Shown here: piece after piece, positions 43,918 to 53,517 of the stretch | Position numbering within the stretch: position 1 is the stretch's first letter | Layout: each line of letters opens with the position of its first letter | DNA from: JAWPMT01 sp965215825 | GTDB lineage: Bacteria; Bacteroidota; Bacteroidia; Cytophagales; Cyclobacteriaceae | NCBI GenBank assembly: GCA_965215825.1 | Contig: CBDCEM010000003.1 | Span: 5,456,001 to 5,520,000, forward strand | Length of the DNA: 64,000 bases | Direction of reading: 5' to 3' | Position numbers and translations under genes: made by a program | Notes under the pieces: generated by a model | The model's input: only the letters and a program-made list of their open reading frames with translations | Database searches by the model: none | Told to the model about the DNA's origin: nothing

Positions 43918-44601
43918 TTGACATTTAGCGAATCGACATATCAAGCCATTTTTCTATCTGTTGAGGTGGGTGTGCTCAGTACATTAGCCTCACTCCCTTT
44001 TGCAATTCTACTGGGGTATTTTATGGCTCGAAGAAATTTTTTGGGGAAACCAATCCTGGAGAGTGTGATCCACCTCCCTTTGGTCATGCCTCCGGTAGCC
44101 ACTGGATATTTACTTCTGCTCATTTTCGGAACCCGTGGAATCATTGGAAGCTGGATATTTGAAACGTTTAATCTGCGATTGGCCTTTGCCTTCCCTGCTG
44201 CGGTACTTGCTTCGATTGTCGTGGCCTTCCCGCTTATGGTTCGTTCAATCCGAACTGCCATAGAGCTAGTGGATCCCAAACTTGAACAAAGTTCCAGGCT
44301 GTTAGGAGCTAGCCAATGGCGTACCTTGATAAAAATCACCATTCCTCTGGCCTCTCCTGGAATCATTTCGGGAGCAGTATTAGCCTTTGCACGATCACTA
44401 GGAGAATTTGGAGCTACTATCTCATTTGCCGGTAACATTCCCGGGGAGACGCAAACCTTACCCCTGGCGATCTACTCCAACATGCAATCTCCAGGAAATG
44501 AGCAGAACACTTACGTTCTTGTGGCCATAGCCGTAATCATATCTTTCATTGCGATGATCCTTTCAGAATGGTCCATTAGAAAAATGAAGCCTTATGGTTA
44601 G
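43918..44601 (+). CDS. modB: Molybdate ABC transporter permease ModB
   Basis: 227-residue inner-membrane permease with about five TM helices. TTG start at 43918: the first TM helix (AIFLSVEVGVLSTLASLPFA) begins at once and the next ATG would remove it. The EAA loop is MVRSIRTAIELVDPKLEQSS plus RLLGASQWRTLIKITIPLAS. Coupled to modA by a 6-nt gap. Forms a channel with ModC. Confidence 0.95.
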   Translation: MTFSESTYQAIFLSVEVGVLSTLASLPFAILLGYFMARRNFLGKPILESVIHLPLVMPPVATGYLLLLIFGTRGIIGSWIFETFNLRLAFAFPAAVLASIVVAFPLMVRSIRTAIELVDPKLEQSSRLLGASQWRTLIKITIPLASPGIISGAVLAFARSLGEFGATISFAGNIPGETQTLPLAIYSNMQSPGNEQNTYVLVAIAVIISFIAMILSEWSIRKMKPYG

Positions 44602-45667
44602 TATCGACTATCAACTGGATCGCGGAGCTTTTCAATCCCAGATGAGCGTTACTTTTCCAATGGGCATAACAGGCATCTATGGACCTAGTGGCTCCGGAAA
44701 AACGACCTTATTGAATGTCATCGCAGGAATCGACTGCCCTGATTCAGGGCATATCAAGATTGGAGATCGTATCCTTCTAGATACGATAAACAACATCAAC
44801 GTAAACCTATCTAAGCGGAATGTGGGATACGTTTTTCAGGAAGGAAGGCTTTTCCCTCACCTTAGTCTCGAGCAAAACCTAAAGTATGGCATTAAAAATT
44901 CGAATAAAAATCAGATATCTTTTGATGAAGTTATCGACCTGCTTGAACTAAGTAATCTTATAAATTCCAAACCACACCAGCTCTCCGGAGGGGAACAACA
45001 GCGTGTTGCCATTGGCAGAGCGTTATTGTCTTCTCCAGACATTTTACTTCTGGATGAACCCTTTTCTGCACTAGACGTGCAACTCCGAGATCAGATTCTG
45101 CCTTTCATCTATCAGATTCACAAACGCATTGAAATCCCGATCCTTGTCGTGAGTCATGATTTATCGGAATTGTTAAAACTATCCCCAAATCTATTATGCA
45201 TCCGGGATGGACATCAAGTCGCTCATGGTTCATTCATTGACCTCATTCAACAACCAGAAACGCAAGTCATATTCGGTAATCGGCCTCTGATCAACTGTTT
45301 TGAAATGCAACCGGTAGTGACTGGAAAAAAGGAAGAACTTCAGACCCTGAAATGGCAATATGCCGACAAGGAGGTATTTATTAAATGTCAACGAACGCAA
45401 TTCAGTGATAATGTCCCTGTAAGAGTATTCTTACAGGCGGATGACATCTCACTTTCACTGAATCGAGTAGAGGGAGTCACAACACAAAATCAATTACCTG
45501 GAAAAGTGATCCAGTTGATTCCAAGGAACAGCGCTATCATTTGTTTGGTAGACATTGGCTTTCCCCTGTTGGTCGAGATTACCCACGACTCTCAGCAAAG
45601 ATTGAACATAGATGAAGGCACCTTTCTATGGTGCCTGTTCAAGTCTGTAGCGATTGGTTTGGCTTGA
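44594..45667 (+). CDS. modC: Molybdate ABC transporter ATP-binding protein ModC
   Basis: ATPase of the molybdate importer. Walker A IYGPSGSGKTTLLNVIAG, Q-loop FQEGRLFPH, signature QLSGGEQQRVAIGRALLSS, Walker B LLLDEPFSAL, H-loop VVSHD. A C-terminal Mop domain (~290-357; LPGKVIQLIPRNSAIICLVD) binds molybdate and gives feedback. The ATG overlaps the end of modB by 8 nt, which ensures coupling. A GGCACC/GGTGCC hairpin lies inside the last codons, but no T-tract follows. Confidence 0.95.
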   Translation: MVSIDYQLDRGAFQSQMSVTFPMGITGIYGPSGSGKTTLLNVIAGIDCPDSGHIKIGDRILLDTINNINVNLSKRNVGYVFQEGRLFPHLSLEQNLKYGIKNSNKNQISFDEVIDLLELSNLINSKPHQLSGGEQQRVAIGRALLSSPDILLLDEPFSALDVQLRDQILPFIYQIHKRIEIPILVVSHDLSELLKLSPNLLCIRDGHQVAHGSFIDLIQQPETQVIFGNRPLINCFEMQPVVTGKKEELQTLKWQYADKEVFIKCQRTQFSDNVPVRVFLQADDISLSLNRVEGVTTQNQLPGKVIQLIPRNSAIICLVDIGFPLLVEITHDSQQRLNIDEGTFLWCLFKSVAIGLA

Positions 45668-45719
45668 TCATAACTTCTTGTTTCGTCAATTCTGTGTCCT
45701 TAATGTTAACGCCACTAAA

Positions 45720-47198
45720 TTAAAATCGATATGGATAATAAACCTGTCTCCCATTCCTATCGATACCAACGACGGTAACCCTTCCTCTGATTCGGGACAA
45801 CAAGTCTGAAAGTTGTTCGGGCGTGTCCATCGACCGACCATTGATAGAGGTGATGATAAAGCCTTCAGGAATATCTAACCGCGCAAAGAACCCCCGTCGG
45901 TCGAAATCAATGACCCTTACTCCGCCGGAAACTTCAAAAGCGTCTCGCTCAACTTTCGAAAGTGCTTCGAACGTAGCTTGCAAGTCCTCTGAGTAAAAGG
46001 TCACTCTTCGCAAGATCTCTGTAGTTCCTTCTCTGTTGGTCAGCGTCAGTGCTTTGTTAAGTGTACGATCGTCTCGCCTGACAACCAGCTCAATCTCGTC
46101 TCCCGGATACAATCCAGCAAGGTATTCTTCGAGATTGGCCTTAGAGTCTACTTTTTGTCCATTGGCTCTCAAAATCACATCTCCTTTTTCTAAACCCGCA
46201 CTCTCCGAAGCACTGTTTCTTGCTATACCTGTAACCAATACTCCTTGCAAATTTTTCAACTCCAATCGATCAGCAATTTCACTATCGATATCCAAAAACT
46301 CTGCACCGGTCAAAGCTTTTTGCACCTGGCCGTACTCCACCAGATCTGTATATACTTTTTTCACAATATCGACAGGAACCGCAAACCCATAGCCTGCATA
46401 AGAGCCGGTTCTGGATAAAATCGCCGTATTGATCCCAATTAGTTCTCCTTTTTTATTGACTAACGCCCCTCCACTATTCCCAGGGTTAATGGCTGCATCT
46501 GTCTGAATAAAGGATTCAATGGGAAATCGATCACGCAAAATGTTGATATTTCGCCCCTTTGCACTTACTATTCCTGCTGTAACGGTAGAGGTCAGGTTAA
46601 ACGGGTTGCCTACTGCCAATACCCACTCCCCTACATTCACATTTTTGGATTGGCCAAGTGGAATAGCGGGCAACTTCGTGTCTTGAACTTTGATTACTGC
46701 CAGATCGGTGGAAGGGTCCGTACCTATCAATTCGGCATCGTAAATTTTCTTTCCTGCTGTTACTCTTATGACATCAGCATCTTCTATAACATGATTATTG
46801 GTGACGATGTAGCCATCTTCGGACAGAATCACCCCTGACCCGGAACTTACTTTTTGGGAGCTCCTGGGCTCAAAGAACCAATCGAATATGTTTCGCCCAA
46901 GGTATTCATACTCCGTAGATGTCTGGATAAAAACAACACTTGTGGTACTGGTATGAGAAGCTTCTACAAAGTCTTCCCGAAAAAAGCTGGTGTCTATCTC
47001 TGTTGACGTTTTTGAAGCGAAGGACTCATCAGGCGATACATGATAATTTAAAAACTGAGCAGGGACATCCTGTCCCAATTCAGAAATGATCTCAGATTTG
47101 TACCATTCGGCTCCAATAATCAGCCCTAAAAACCCCGTTGAAAATCCTATAATCGCCGTAAGCAATGCTCGTCTCATAATTATATTTTTACTTTCCAT
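45720..47198 (-). CDS. HtrA/DegQ-type periplasmic serine protease
   Basis: Envelope quality-control protease and chaperone. Start ATG 47198 (a TTG one codon upstream is rejected). An N-terminal membrane anchor (ALLTAIIGFSTGFLGLIIGA) is followed by a trypsin-like domain with catalytic His136 (VTNNHVIED), Asp165 (STDLAVIK) and Ser242 (NPGNSGGALV). Two PDZ domains are at ~285-380 and ~405-490 (LQGVLVTGIARNSASESAGL; PEGFIITSINGRSMDTPEQL). Complete and active in appearance. It is convergent with modC and divergent from the GH3-like gene. Confidence 0.95.
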   Translation of the reverse strand: MESKNIIMRRALLTAIIGFSTGFLGLIIGAEWYKSEIISELGQDVPAQFLNYHVSPDESFASKTSTEIDTSFFREDFVEASHTSTTSVVFIQTSTEYEYLGRNIFDWFFEPRSSQKVSSGSGVILSEDGYIVTNNHVIEDADVIRVTAGKKIYDAELIGTDPSTDLAVIKVQDTKLPAIPLGQSKNVNVGEWVLAVGNPFNLTSTVTAGIVSAKGRNINILRDRFPIESFIQTDAAINPGNSGGALVNKKGELIGINTAILSRTGSYAGYGFAVPVDIVKKVYTDLVEYGQVQKALTGAEFLDIDSEIADRLELKNLQGVLVTGIARNSASESAGLEKGDVILRANGQKVDSKANLEEYLAGLYPGDEIELVVRRDDRTLNKALTLTNREGTTEILRRVTFYSEDLQATFEALSKVERDAFEVSGGVRVIDFDRRGFFARLDIPEGFIITSINGRSMDTPEQLSDLLSRIRGRVTVVGIDRNGRQVYYPYRF

Positions 47199-47412
47199 CA
47201 ACTTCAGTTCACTAAAGTGAACAAGTCCATCAATTCAGAAATTCCTTAAAATCAACATCTCTTATTCGGTTCTGGCAAGATAAGATCTCTGGCATTAAGG
47301 CTCATCTCATGGATACCTTCTTTATTTCGAAAGTTATTTACTGCAAAGTGAAAAAATTGTTTCAATATTGTTGGACGTGTGCGCTTATTTTTGCGCAACG
47401 CCTAACCTAAAT

Positions 47413-48912
47413 ATGGGAATCCGAGCAATACTAAGTAAGCCGTTTGCTTCACTGGTTGTCAAAGACCAAAATAAGTGGTCTAAGGAACCAGGGAAGTATC
47501 AGCAAGCTACCTTCGAAAATCTGATCCAGATTGGCAGAAGAACAACTTTTGGAGAAGATCATGGTTTTGATGAAATTAAAAATCATGACGACTTTAAAAA
47601 ACAAGTACCGATTCGTGATTACGAAGGACTTTCACCTTACGTGAATCAAATCCTGGAAGGTAAATCTGATGTTTTATGGAAAGGAAAACCCACCTATTTC
47701 GCAAAAACATCCGGCACAACAAGTGGCACAAAATACATCCCTATCACCAAAGACTCCATACCTAATCACATCAATAGCGCCAGAAATGCCCTTCTTTCTT
47801 ATGTACATGAATCAGGCAACGCGGATTTTCTGGATAGAAAATTGATTTTCCTATCAGGAAGCCCAACCATGGACCAACGAGCTGGTATTCATACGGGTAG
47901 ATTATCCGGGATTGTCAATCACCATGTACCTTCATATCTGAGGACGAACCAAATGCCCTCTTACGAAACTAATTGCATTGAGGACTGGGAGCAAAAAGTA
48001 GACACCATCGTGAAGGAAACCAGCGATCAGGACATGGCACTGATTTCAGGAATTCCACCCTGGGTTCAAATGTACTTTGATCGATTAGTGGAGAAAAAGG
48101 GGATGCCCGTCAAGGATATTTTCCCGAATTTCTCGCTCTTCGTCTACGGAGGAGTGAATTTTGAACCCTATCGGAAAAAGCTCTTCGAAACCATAGGCAA
48201 AACCATTGATTCCATAGAAACTTATCCCGCTTCTGAAGGATTCATAGCCTATCAGGATTCGCAGGATGCAGATGGCCTATTACTCCTTGCAAACAGTGGC
48301 ATATTCTTTGAGTTTATTCCTGCAGACAAATATTTTGATGAAAACCCTCCTCGATATACAATTGATGAAGTTGAGATAGGAGTGAATTATGCAGTGATTA
48401 TTAACAGCAATGCTGGCCTGTGGGGTTATTCCATCGGAGACACTGTAAAATTTGTGAGCAAATCACCACACAGGTTGCTAGTTACGGGACGTATCAAACA
48501 TTTTATTTCAGCATTCGGTGAACATGTGATCGGCGAAGAAGTTGAAAGAGCAATGAAACTTGTCTGCGAAGAACATCCTGGGACCGAATTGGTTGAATTC
48601 ACAGTCGCTCCCAATGTGACTCCAAAGGAGGGGTTACCCCGACATGAATGGTACATTGAGTTCGCAAATGAACCTGACGACCTCTCCTCTTTCACAAAAA
48701 GTTTAGATTTGCACCTTCGTAAGCTCAACTCCTATTATGACGACCTTATTGATGGGGCCATTTTGGAGGAGCTGAAGATCATCAGATTGCAAAAAAATGC
48801 TTTTATCGATTACATGAAATCCATAGGAAAACTGGGTGGGCAAAACAAAGTTCCCCGCTTGTCAAATGACAGAAAAATTGCTGACCAGTTGATCCATCAT
48901 TCCCTGAAATAA
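47413..48912 (+). CDS. GH3 auxin-responsive promoter family protein (acyl-adenylate ligase fold)
   Basis: 499 residues from ATG 47413; an upstream TTG (47368) would add a Cys-rich stretch (DVCAYFCATPN) and is less likely. The ATP-binding motif is AKTSGTTSGTKYIPIT (~98-113); YPASEGFIAY and YSIGDTVKF are the usual second and third GH3 motifs. In plants these enzymes conjugate amino acids to jasmonate or auxin; in bacteria the substrate is unknown. A TATTTTTG box (47386-47393), like the Bacteroidota -7 element, lies 20 nt before the ATG. dxr starts 4 nt after its stop. Confidence 0.9.
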   Translation: MGIRAILSKPFASLVVKDQNKWSKEPGKYQQATFENLIQIGRRTTFGEDHGFDEIKNHDDFKKQVPIRDYEGLSPYVNQILEGKSDVLWKGKPTYFAKTSGTTSGTKYIPITKDSIPNHINSARNALLSYVHESGNADFLDRKLIFLSGSPTMDQRAGIHTGRLSGIVNHHVPSYLRTNQMPSYETNCIEDWEQKVDTIVKETSDQDMALISGIPPWVQMYFDRLVEKKGMPVKDIFPNFSLFVYGGVNFEPYRKKLFETIGKTIDSIETYPASEGFIAYQDSQDADGLLLLANSGIFFEFIPADKYFDENPPRYTIDEVEIGVNYAVIINSNAGLWGYSIGDTVKFVSKSPHRLLVTGRIKHFISAFGEHVIGEEVERAMKLVCEEHPGTELVEFTVAPNVTPKEGLPRHEWYIEFANEPDDLSSFTKSLDLHLRKLNSYYDDLIDGAILEELKIIRLQKNAFIDYMKSIGKLGGQNKVPRLSNDRKIADQLIHHSLK

Positions 48913-48916
48913 AACT

Positions 48917-50077
48917 TTGGAAAAGCCCAAAAAACGTATTGCAATTCTCGGATCTACAGGTTCTATTGGCACTCAAACCCTAGAAGTCATCGAGCAGCAT
49001 ACAGATCGATTCAGTGTAGAAGTACTTACAGCCAATAACAACGCACATTTACTTATCCAACAGGCCAGTCGGTTCAAACCCAATGTAGTGGTCATTGGAA
49101 ATGACACGCTCTACGACCAGGTCTTTTCAGCCTTGGATTCGCTGGACATCAAAGTATATGCCGGAGACAATGCACTTTCAAGCGTGGTTCAAATGGACAC
49201 TGTCGATATTGTGCTCACTGCTCTTGTTGGTTATTCAGGGCTGAAGCCTACCATCGCCGCCATCGAAGCAGGGAAACCAATTGCTTTGGCCAACAAAGAA
49301 ACACTTGTGGTGGCCGGGGAACTGGTTACAAGGCTGGCGCAGGAAAAAGGAGTCAACATTCTTCCGGTAGACTCGGAGCACTCAGCAATATTTCAATGCC
49401 TGGTAGGAGAATTCCATAATCCAATTGAAAAACTAATTCTCACTGCCTCTGGCGGCCCATTCAGGGGCAAGAGTCGAGATGAATTATTAAAAGTCACCAA
49501 GCAGCAGGCATTGAAGCATCCAAACTGGGACATGGGGGCAAAAATCACCATAGATTCCGCTAGTTTGATGAACAAAGGTCTGGAAGTAATTGAAGCCAAA
49601 TGGCTTTTCGGCATTGGACTGGATAAGATTGAAGTAGTGGTTCACCCACAGTCCATCATCCATTCCATGGTCCAATTTGAAGATGCTTCCATCAAAGCAC
49701 AACTTGGACTACCTGATATGCGTATTCCTATTCAGTTTGCCTTAGGCTATCCTGAGCGACTGAAATCTGATTTTCCAAGGTTCGATTTCATGGACTATCC
49801 GTCGCTGACGTTTGAAAAGCCAGATACATCGACATTTAGGAATCTGGCATTGGCTTACGAGGCGATGAAATCAGGAGGAAACAAACCTTGTATCCTTAAT
49901 GCGGCTAATGAAATTGCTGTGGATGGGTTTTTGAAAGATAAGATAGGATTCCTGGAAATCTCTGATGTGATCGGGCAATGTCTCGAAAAAGTGGATTTTG
50001 TGAGGCAACCTATTTTAGAAGATTTTGTAAATACAGATAAAGAGACAAGAATAAAAGCGAGAGAATTTGTAGCGTAA
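48917..50077 (+). CDS. dxr: 1-deoxy-D-xylulose 5-phosphate reductoisomerase
   Basis: Reduces and rearranges DXP to MEP, the second step of the non-mevalonate isoprenoid pathway, using NADPH and a divalent metal. Starts at TTG 48917, as there is no ATG before the NADPH motif AILGSTGSIGTQTLEVIEQ. Metal- and substrate-binding segments: LPVDSEHSAIFQCL, LTASGGPFRG, IDSASLMNKGLEVIEAKWLF and VVHPQSIIHSMVQF. 386 residues is normal. Lies 4 nt after the GH3-like gene and shares one base with rseP (TAATG). Confidence 0.97.
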   Translation: MEKPKKRIAILGSTGSIGTQTLEVIEQHTDRFSVEVLTANNNAHLLIQQASRFKPNVVVIGNDTLYDQVFSALDSLDIKVYAGDNALSSVVQMDTVDIVLTALVGYSGLKPTIAAIEAGKPIALANKETLVVAGELVTRLAQEKGVNILPVDSEHSAIFQCLVGEFHNPIEKLILTASGGPFRGKSRDELLKVTKQQALKHPNWDMGAKITIDSASLMNKGLEVIEAKWLFGIGLDKIEVVVHPQSIIHSMVQFEDASIKAQLGLPDMRIPIQFALGYPERLKSDFPRFDFMDYPSLTFEKPDTSTFRNLALAYEAMKSGGNKPCILNAANEIAVDGFLKDKIGFLEISDVIGQCLEKVDFVRQPILEDFVNTDKETRIKAREFVA

Positions 50078-51390
50078 TGGAAACAATTATTATGACGGTC
50101 CAGCTATTGCTGGGTCTATCCATACTTGTAGGAGTACACGAGTGGGGCCACCTTGCGGCGGCCAAAGCCTTCGGCATGCGTGTCGAAAAGTACTCCATTG
50201 GATTTCCACCGAAGATCTGGGGTAAAAAATTTGGTGAAACGGAATACTCTATCGGAGCCATTCCATTGGGAGGTTTTGTTAAAATATCGGGGATGATCGA
50301 TGAATCACTGGACACAGAAAGTCTAAGTGAAGAGCCCGAACCATGGGAATTTCGAGCTAAGCCAGCCTGGCAGCGACTGATCGTTATGTTGGGCGGGATC
50401 ATCGTTAATGTGATCACGGGTATCATTGTCTTCATTGCACTTACTTATTCCCAGGGAGAAACTTATCTCTCCAAGGAAGACCTTAACAAACATGGGATCA
50501 TGGCCTATGAGTTAGGTGAAAAAATTGGCTTTCAAACCGGAGATAGAATTATCAACATCAACGGGCAGGACTATGAGAAATTCCGTGACCTGATCAGCCC
50601 TGACGTGTTGTTGGGTACCGATGGCTATTACACAGTTTCAAGAAATGGCCAGGAAGTACGGATTGACATTCCAAACAGCTTCCTCGATGATTTTTCTGAA
50701 GGTCGTGAGGCAACCCCATTTATCACGGCACGAGCACCGTTTGAGATCGGCAGGATTCCTGAAGGGAGCAACGCCATTCAAGGTGGGCTACAAGTGGGTG
50801 ATCAAATCAAAGTTCTGGCAGGTCAACGCATTCAGTTTTACGATCAAATAGGACCTATTCTTGAAAAGAAAAAGAACGGTAATGTCGATATGGTTGTGGA
50901 TCGCGATGGTGAAACCATCAATCTGAATCTGTTAGTTGACGAAGACGGAAAATTAGGTTTCTTCCCGGTTTCCATTTTGGAGTATTCCCGAAACGAATTT
51001 TCATTTGGCGAATCCGTATCTCGCGGAACGACCAGGGCATTTAGCGTTGTATGGGTGAATATTAAAGCTTTTGGCAAGATCTTCTCCGGAGACATATCTC
51101 CAAGAAAATCACTTTCAGGCCCCATTGGTATTGCCGGATTGTTTGGGGGCAATTGGGACTGGGTCAACTTCTGGAACATTACCGGTCTTTTATCGATGGT
51201 CCTTGCTTTCATGAACTTACTACCTATTCCTGCTTTGGATGGTGGGCACGTGATGTTCCTAACATGGGAAATGGTCACTGGCAGAAAACCTTCAGATAAA
51301 TTCCTGGAAAATGCTCAGAAAGTGGGCATGGTACTTATCCTGGGCTTGATGGTCTTTGTGATCTTTAACGATATTTCGAAGTTTTTCTAA
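50077..51390 (+). CDS. rseP: RIP metalloprotease RseP
   Basis: Site-2 protease that cleaves membrane anchors of anti-sigma factors or signal peptides. The zinc motif is HEWGH (21-25), in TM1 (LLLGLSILVGVHEWGHLAAA). The second metal ligand is in LLPIPALDGGHVMF. At least one PDZ-like domain lies in the middle (EGSNAIQGGLQVGDQIKVLA), with a possible degenerate one before it. Four TM segments. Start overlaps dxr by 1 nt, the usual dxr-rseP pairing in Bacteroidota. Terminator follows. Confidence 0.97.
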   Translation: METIIMTVQLLLGLSILVGVHEWGHLAAAKAFGMRVEKYSIGFPPKIWGKKFGETEYSIGAIPLGGFVKISGMIDESLDTESLSEEPEPWEFRAKPAWQRLIVMLGGIIVNVITGIIVFIALTYSQGETYLSKEDLNKHGIMAYELGEKIGFQTGDRIININGQDYEKFRDLISPDVLLGTDGYYTVSRNGQEVRIDIPNSFLDDFSEGREATPFITARAPFEIGRIPEGSNAIQGGLQVGDQIKVLAGQRIQFYDQIGPILEKKKNGNVDMVVDRDGETINLNLLVDEDGKLGFFPVSILEYSRNEFSFGESVSRGTTRAFSVVWVNIKAFGKIFSGDISPRKSLSGPIGIAGLFGGNWDWVNFWNITGLLSMVLAFMNLLPIPALDGGHVMFLTWEMVTGRKPSDKFLENAQKVGMVLILGLMVFVIFNDISKFF

Positions 51391-51418
51391 CCCTCTGGGT
51401 TCATAATACAAAATTGAT

Positions 51419-51448
51419 AGGCTCGGGAAATTCCCGGGCTTTTTTTTT
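51419..51448 (+). terminator. Rho-independent terminator of the GH3-dxr-rseP operon
   Basis: GCTCGGGA pairs with TCCCGGGC (one G-U), loop AAT, followed by nine T. Confidence 0.9.
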
Positions 51449-51595
51449 GCACCCTACTATCTTCTAAATAGGATCTACTAAAGGTCTATGGTTTTGTTGA
51501 GAAGAAGCCAAATCGCCTTTAAGAAACTCAATTACTGCCTTTGAAACGACTTATTGTGTAAAATTCCTCTGGTCCTACTCTACATACTCAAGTGT

Positions 51596-51626
51596 TTTGA
51601 CAGTTTATTCTATGAAATTAGTATTG
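51596..51626 (+). promoter_or_regulatory. Bacteroidota-type promoter of the helicase gene
   Basis: TTTG (51596-51599), 19 nt, then TAGTATTG (51619-51626): the TTTG-N19-TAnnTTTG consensus with one mismatch. The ATG lies 46 nt further on, leaving room for a leader. Confidence 0.5.
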
Positions 51627-51672
51627 GATTTAATGAAAGCTGTTAAATTTTCATGTTCGTAAGCACCAGCTC

Positions 51673-53418
51673 ATGAATTTCACCGAAGAACAAAACGACA
51701 TCATCCATTCCGGTACTGACCTCAAGGTAAACGCAGTGGCCGGATCTGGTAAAACTTCTACGCTACTGGCTTATGCCGGACAGCATCCCGACAAACGAAT
51801 CCTCTATCTGGTTTTTAATAAATCGGTAAAAGAAGAAGCGAAGCTGAAATTTCAAACACAGGGATTAAGAAATGTCACGATAGAAACCGCGCACTCCCTG
51901 GCATATGGCACCATGCGAAGACGAGGCCCGATGGAACTCAGGCATCAAGGCTATACCGCCTTTGATATAAGAGAGTTACTTCAATTCTCGATGGGTGACC
52001 TGATCACGGAAATGAAAATTGCCAGCCATGTGACAAAAATGGCTTCTTGTTTTTGCAATGGTCAGGAAAGACTGCTCAAAGACTGCCCTTATCTCACCTA
52101 CTTGCCGGTTGGTCCCGAGAAACAATTTGCCGAAGAATATTTTGACCTGATCCATCGATCAACACGTGATTTTTTGGGAATGATGCATCGAGGCAAACAG
52201 CCCATCACACATGAATTCTACTTGAAGCAATACCAACTTACTCAACCACAACTCAATTATGACATTATCCTCTTTGATGAAGGTCAGGATGCTTCTGGTG
52301 TGATGCTGGATATCTTTTTACAACAATCTGCCAGGAAAGTCATCGTTGGGGATCAGAATCAACAGATTTACAGTTGGCGCTATGCAATCAATGCGTTGAT
52401 GGAAGTGGATTTCGAGGAAAAAGTTTTGACCAATAGCTTCCGATTTCCTCAGGACATAGCAGACATGGCCAATGACGTCCTGGGTAGAAAGTCTCACCTC
52501 GACTTTCCTGAAAGTCCTAAAATCAAGGGATTAGGTCAAAGCAAGTTAGTAAGCCATCCGACTAAAGCGACTTTAGGCAGGACAAATGCCGGCATATTGG
52601 TTAGTGCCATCGACCAATTGATCGAAGAAAAAGAAATTGAGTCTCTGTACTTCGAGGGTAATTTTGAGACTTACACTTATGCTGATGAGAATGGTTCTAT
52701 ATGGGACATTCTGAATTTGCATCAAGGTAAAAGACAACAAATCCGAAACAATCTGATTAGAGGCATGAAAGGGATGACGCAGCTGAAAGAATATGCCGAA
52801 GAAACGAATGATTCCCCGTTGAAAGGATTGATCGAAATTGTAGTGAAATACCAGAGTGAACTGCCCTTCCTCATCAAGAAAATCAAAAATGCTCAGGTTG
52901 AAGTTGCGGAGAAGGACAAGGCAGATATGATCTTCTCCACCATTCACAAGGCCAAGGGTATGGAATATGATCAGGTTACGCTGACAGCAGATTTCTTAAC
53001 GGAAGAGCGGCTACTGGAAACAATTGGATCATCTGACAAAGCATCTGTAGATAAGGGACGTTTGGGCGAAGAAATCAATCTGCTCTATGTAGGAGTTACA
53101 CGAACCAGGCAATTACTCAACATGCCTAATGAATTACTTCCCCTTCACATGCAGGAGCCCGAAAAAGAGAAGGAAAACCGCAACGATTTCTTCAGTCAAC
53201 ATGACTGGCGAGCTTCTGTCAAAGAAAAGGCTGGTACCCCCATGAAGGAGAGGAGGAAAACCAATGCAAATGCATACAAAAAATGGACTTCCTCCGAAGA
53301 TCAGGAATTGCAAGATCGGTTTGCTGAGCATCAATCCATCAAAAAAATGAGTGAGGAAATGGGGAGAAACAAAGGAGCTATTTATTCCCGACTGAAAAAA
53401 TTGGGACTGGCCGATTAG
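51673..53418 (+). CDS. SF1 (UvrD/FBH1-like) helicase with C-terminal SANT/Myb-like domain
   Basis: 581 residues. Motor motifs: I VAGSGKTSTLLAY, II LFDEGQDAS (DEGQD instead of DEAQD), III VGDQNQQIYSWR, IV LTNSFRFP, V STIHKAKGMEYDQV, VI LLYVGVTRTRQLL. The last ~55 residues form a small three-helix domain (KKWTSSEDQELQDRFAEH, then MSEEMGRNKGAIYSRLKKLG) that resembles a SANT/Myb or short DNA-binding HTH. The helicase is probably a cytosolic repair or recombination enzyme. The promoter is 51596-51626 and the terminator is the IS-end hairpin. Confidence 0.85.
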   Translation: MNFTEEQNDIIHSGTDLKVNAVAGSGKTSTLLAYAGQHPDKRILYLVFNKSVKEEAKLKFQTQGLRNVTIETAHSLAYGTMRRRGPMELRHQGYTAFDIRELLQFSMGDLITEMKIASHVTKMASCFCNGQERLLKDCPYLTYLPVGPEKQFAEEYFDLIHRSTRDFLGMMHRGKQPITHEFYLKQYQLTQPQLNYDIILFDEGQDASGVMLDIFLQQSARKVIVGDQNQQIYSWRYAINALMEVDFEEKVLTNSFRFPQDIADMANDVLGRKSHLDFPESPKIKGLGQSKLVSHPTKATLGRTNAGILVSAIDQLIEEKEIESLYFEGNFETYTYADENGSIWDILNLHQGKRQQIRNNLIRGMKGMTQLKEYAEETNDSPLKGLIEIVVKYQSELPFLIKKIKNAQVEVAEKDKADMIFSTIHKAKGMEYDQVTLTADFLTEERLLETIGSSDKASVDKGRLGEEINLLYVGVTRTRQLLNMPNELLPLHMQEPEKEKENRNDFFSQHDWRASVKEKAGTPMKERRKTNANAYKKWTSSEDQELQDRFAEHQSIKKMSEEMGRNKGAIYSRLKKLGLAD

Positions 53419-53435
53419 CCGTACTCGGAGGATAT

Positions 53436-53469
53436 AAAAAGAGGGTGTCTCAAAAGGCACTCTCTTTTT
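53436..53469 (+). terminator. Terminator-like hairpin at the left end of the IS
   Basis: A 12-bp stem AAAAAGAGGGTG/CACTCTCTTTTT with one G-U pair and the loop TCTCAAAAGG. The T-tract points into the element, so it ends helicase transcription at the IS border. Confidence 0.85.
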
Positions 53470-53517
53470 TTGGTTAATTTATTTAACAGCTATTTGTAAT
53501 CTTATTATCTTGGGGAT

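Noticed and set aside
45616..45638. GGCACC/GGTGCC hairpin at the end of modC
   Set aside because: It lies within codons of the Mop domain and has no T-tract, so it was not called as a terminator.
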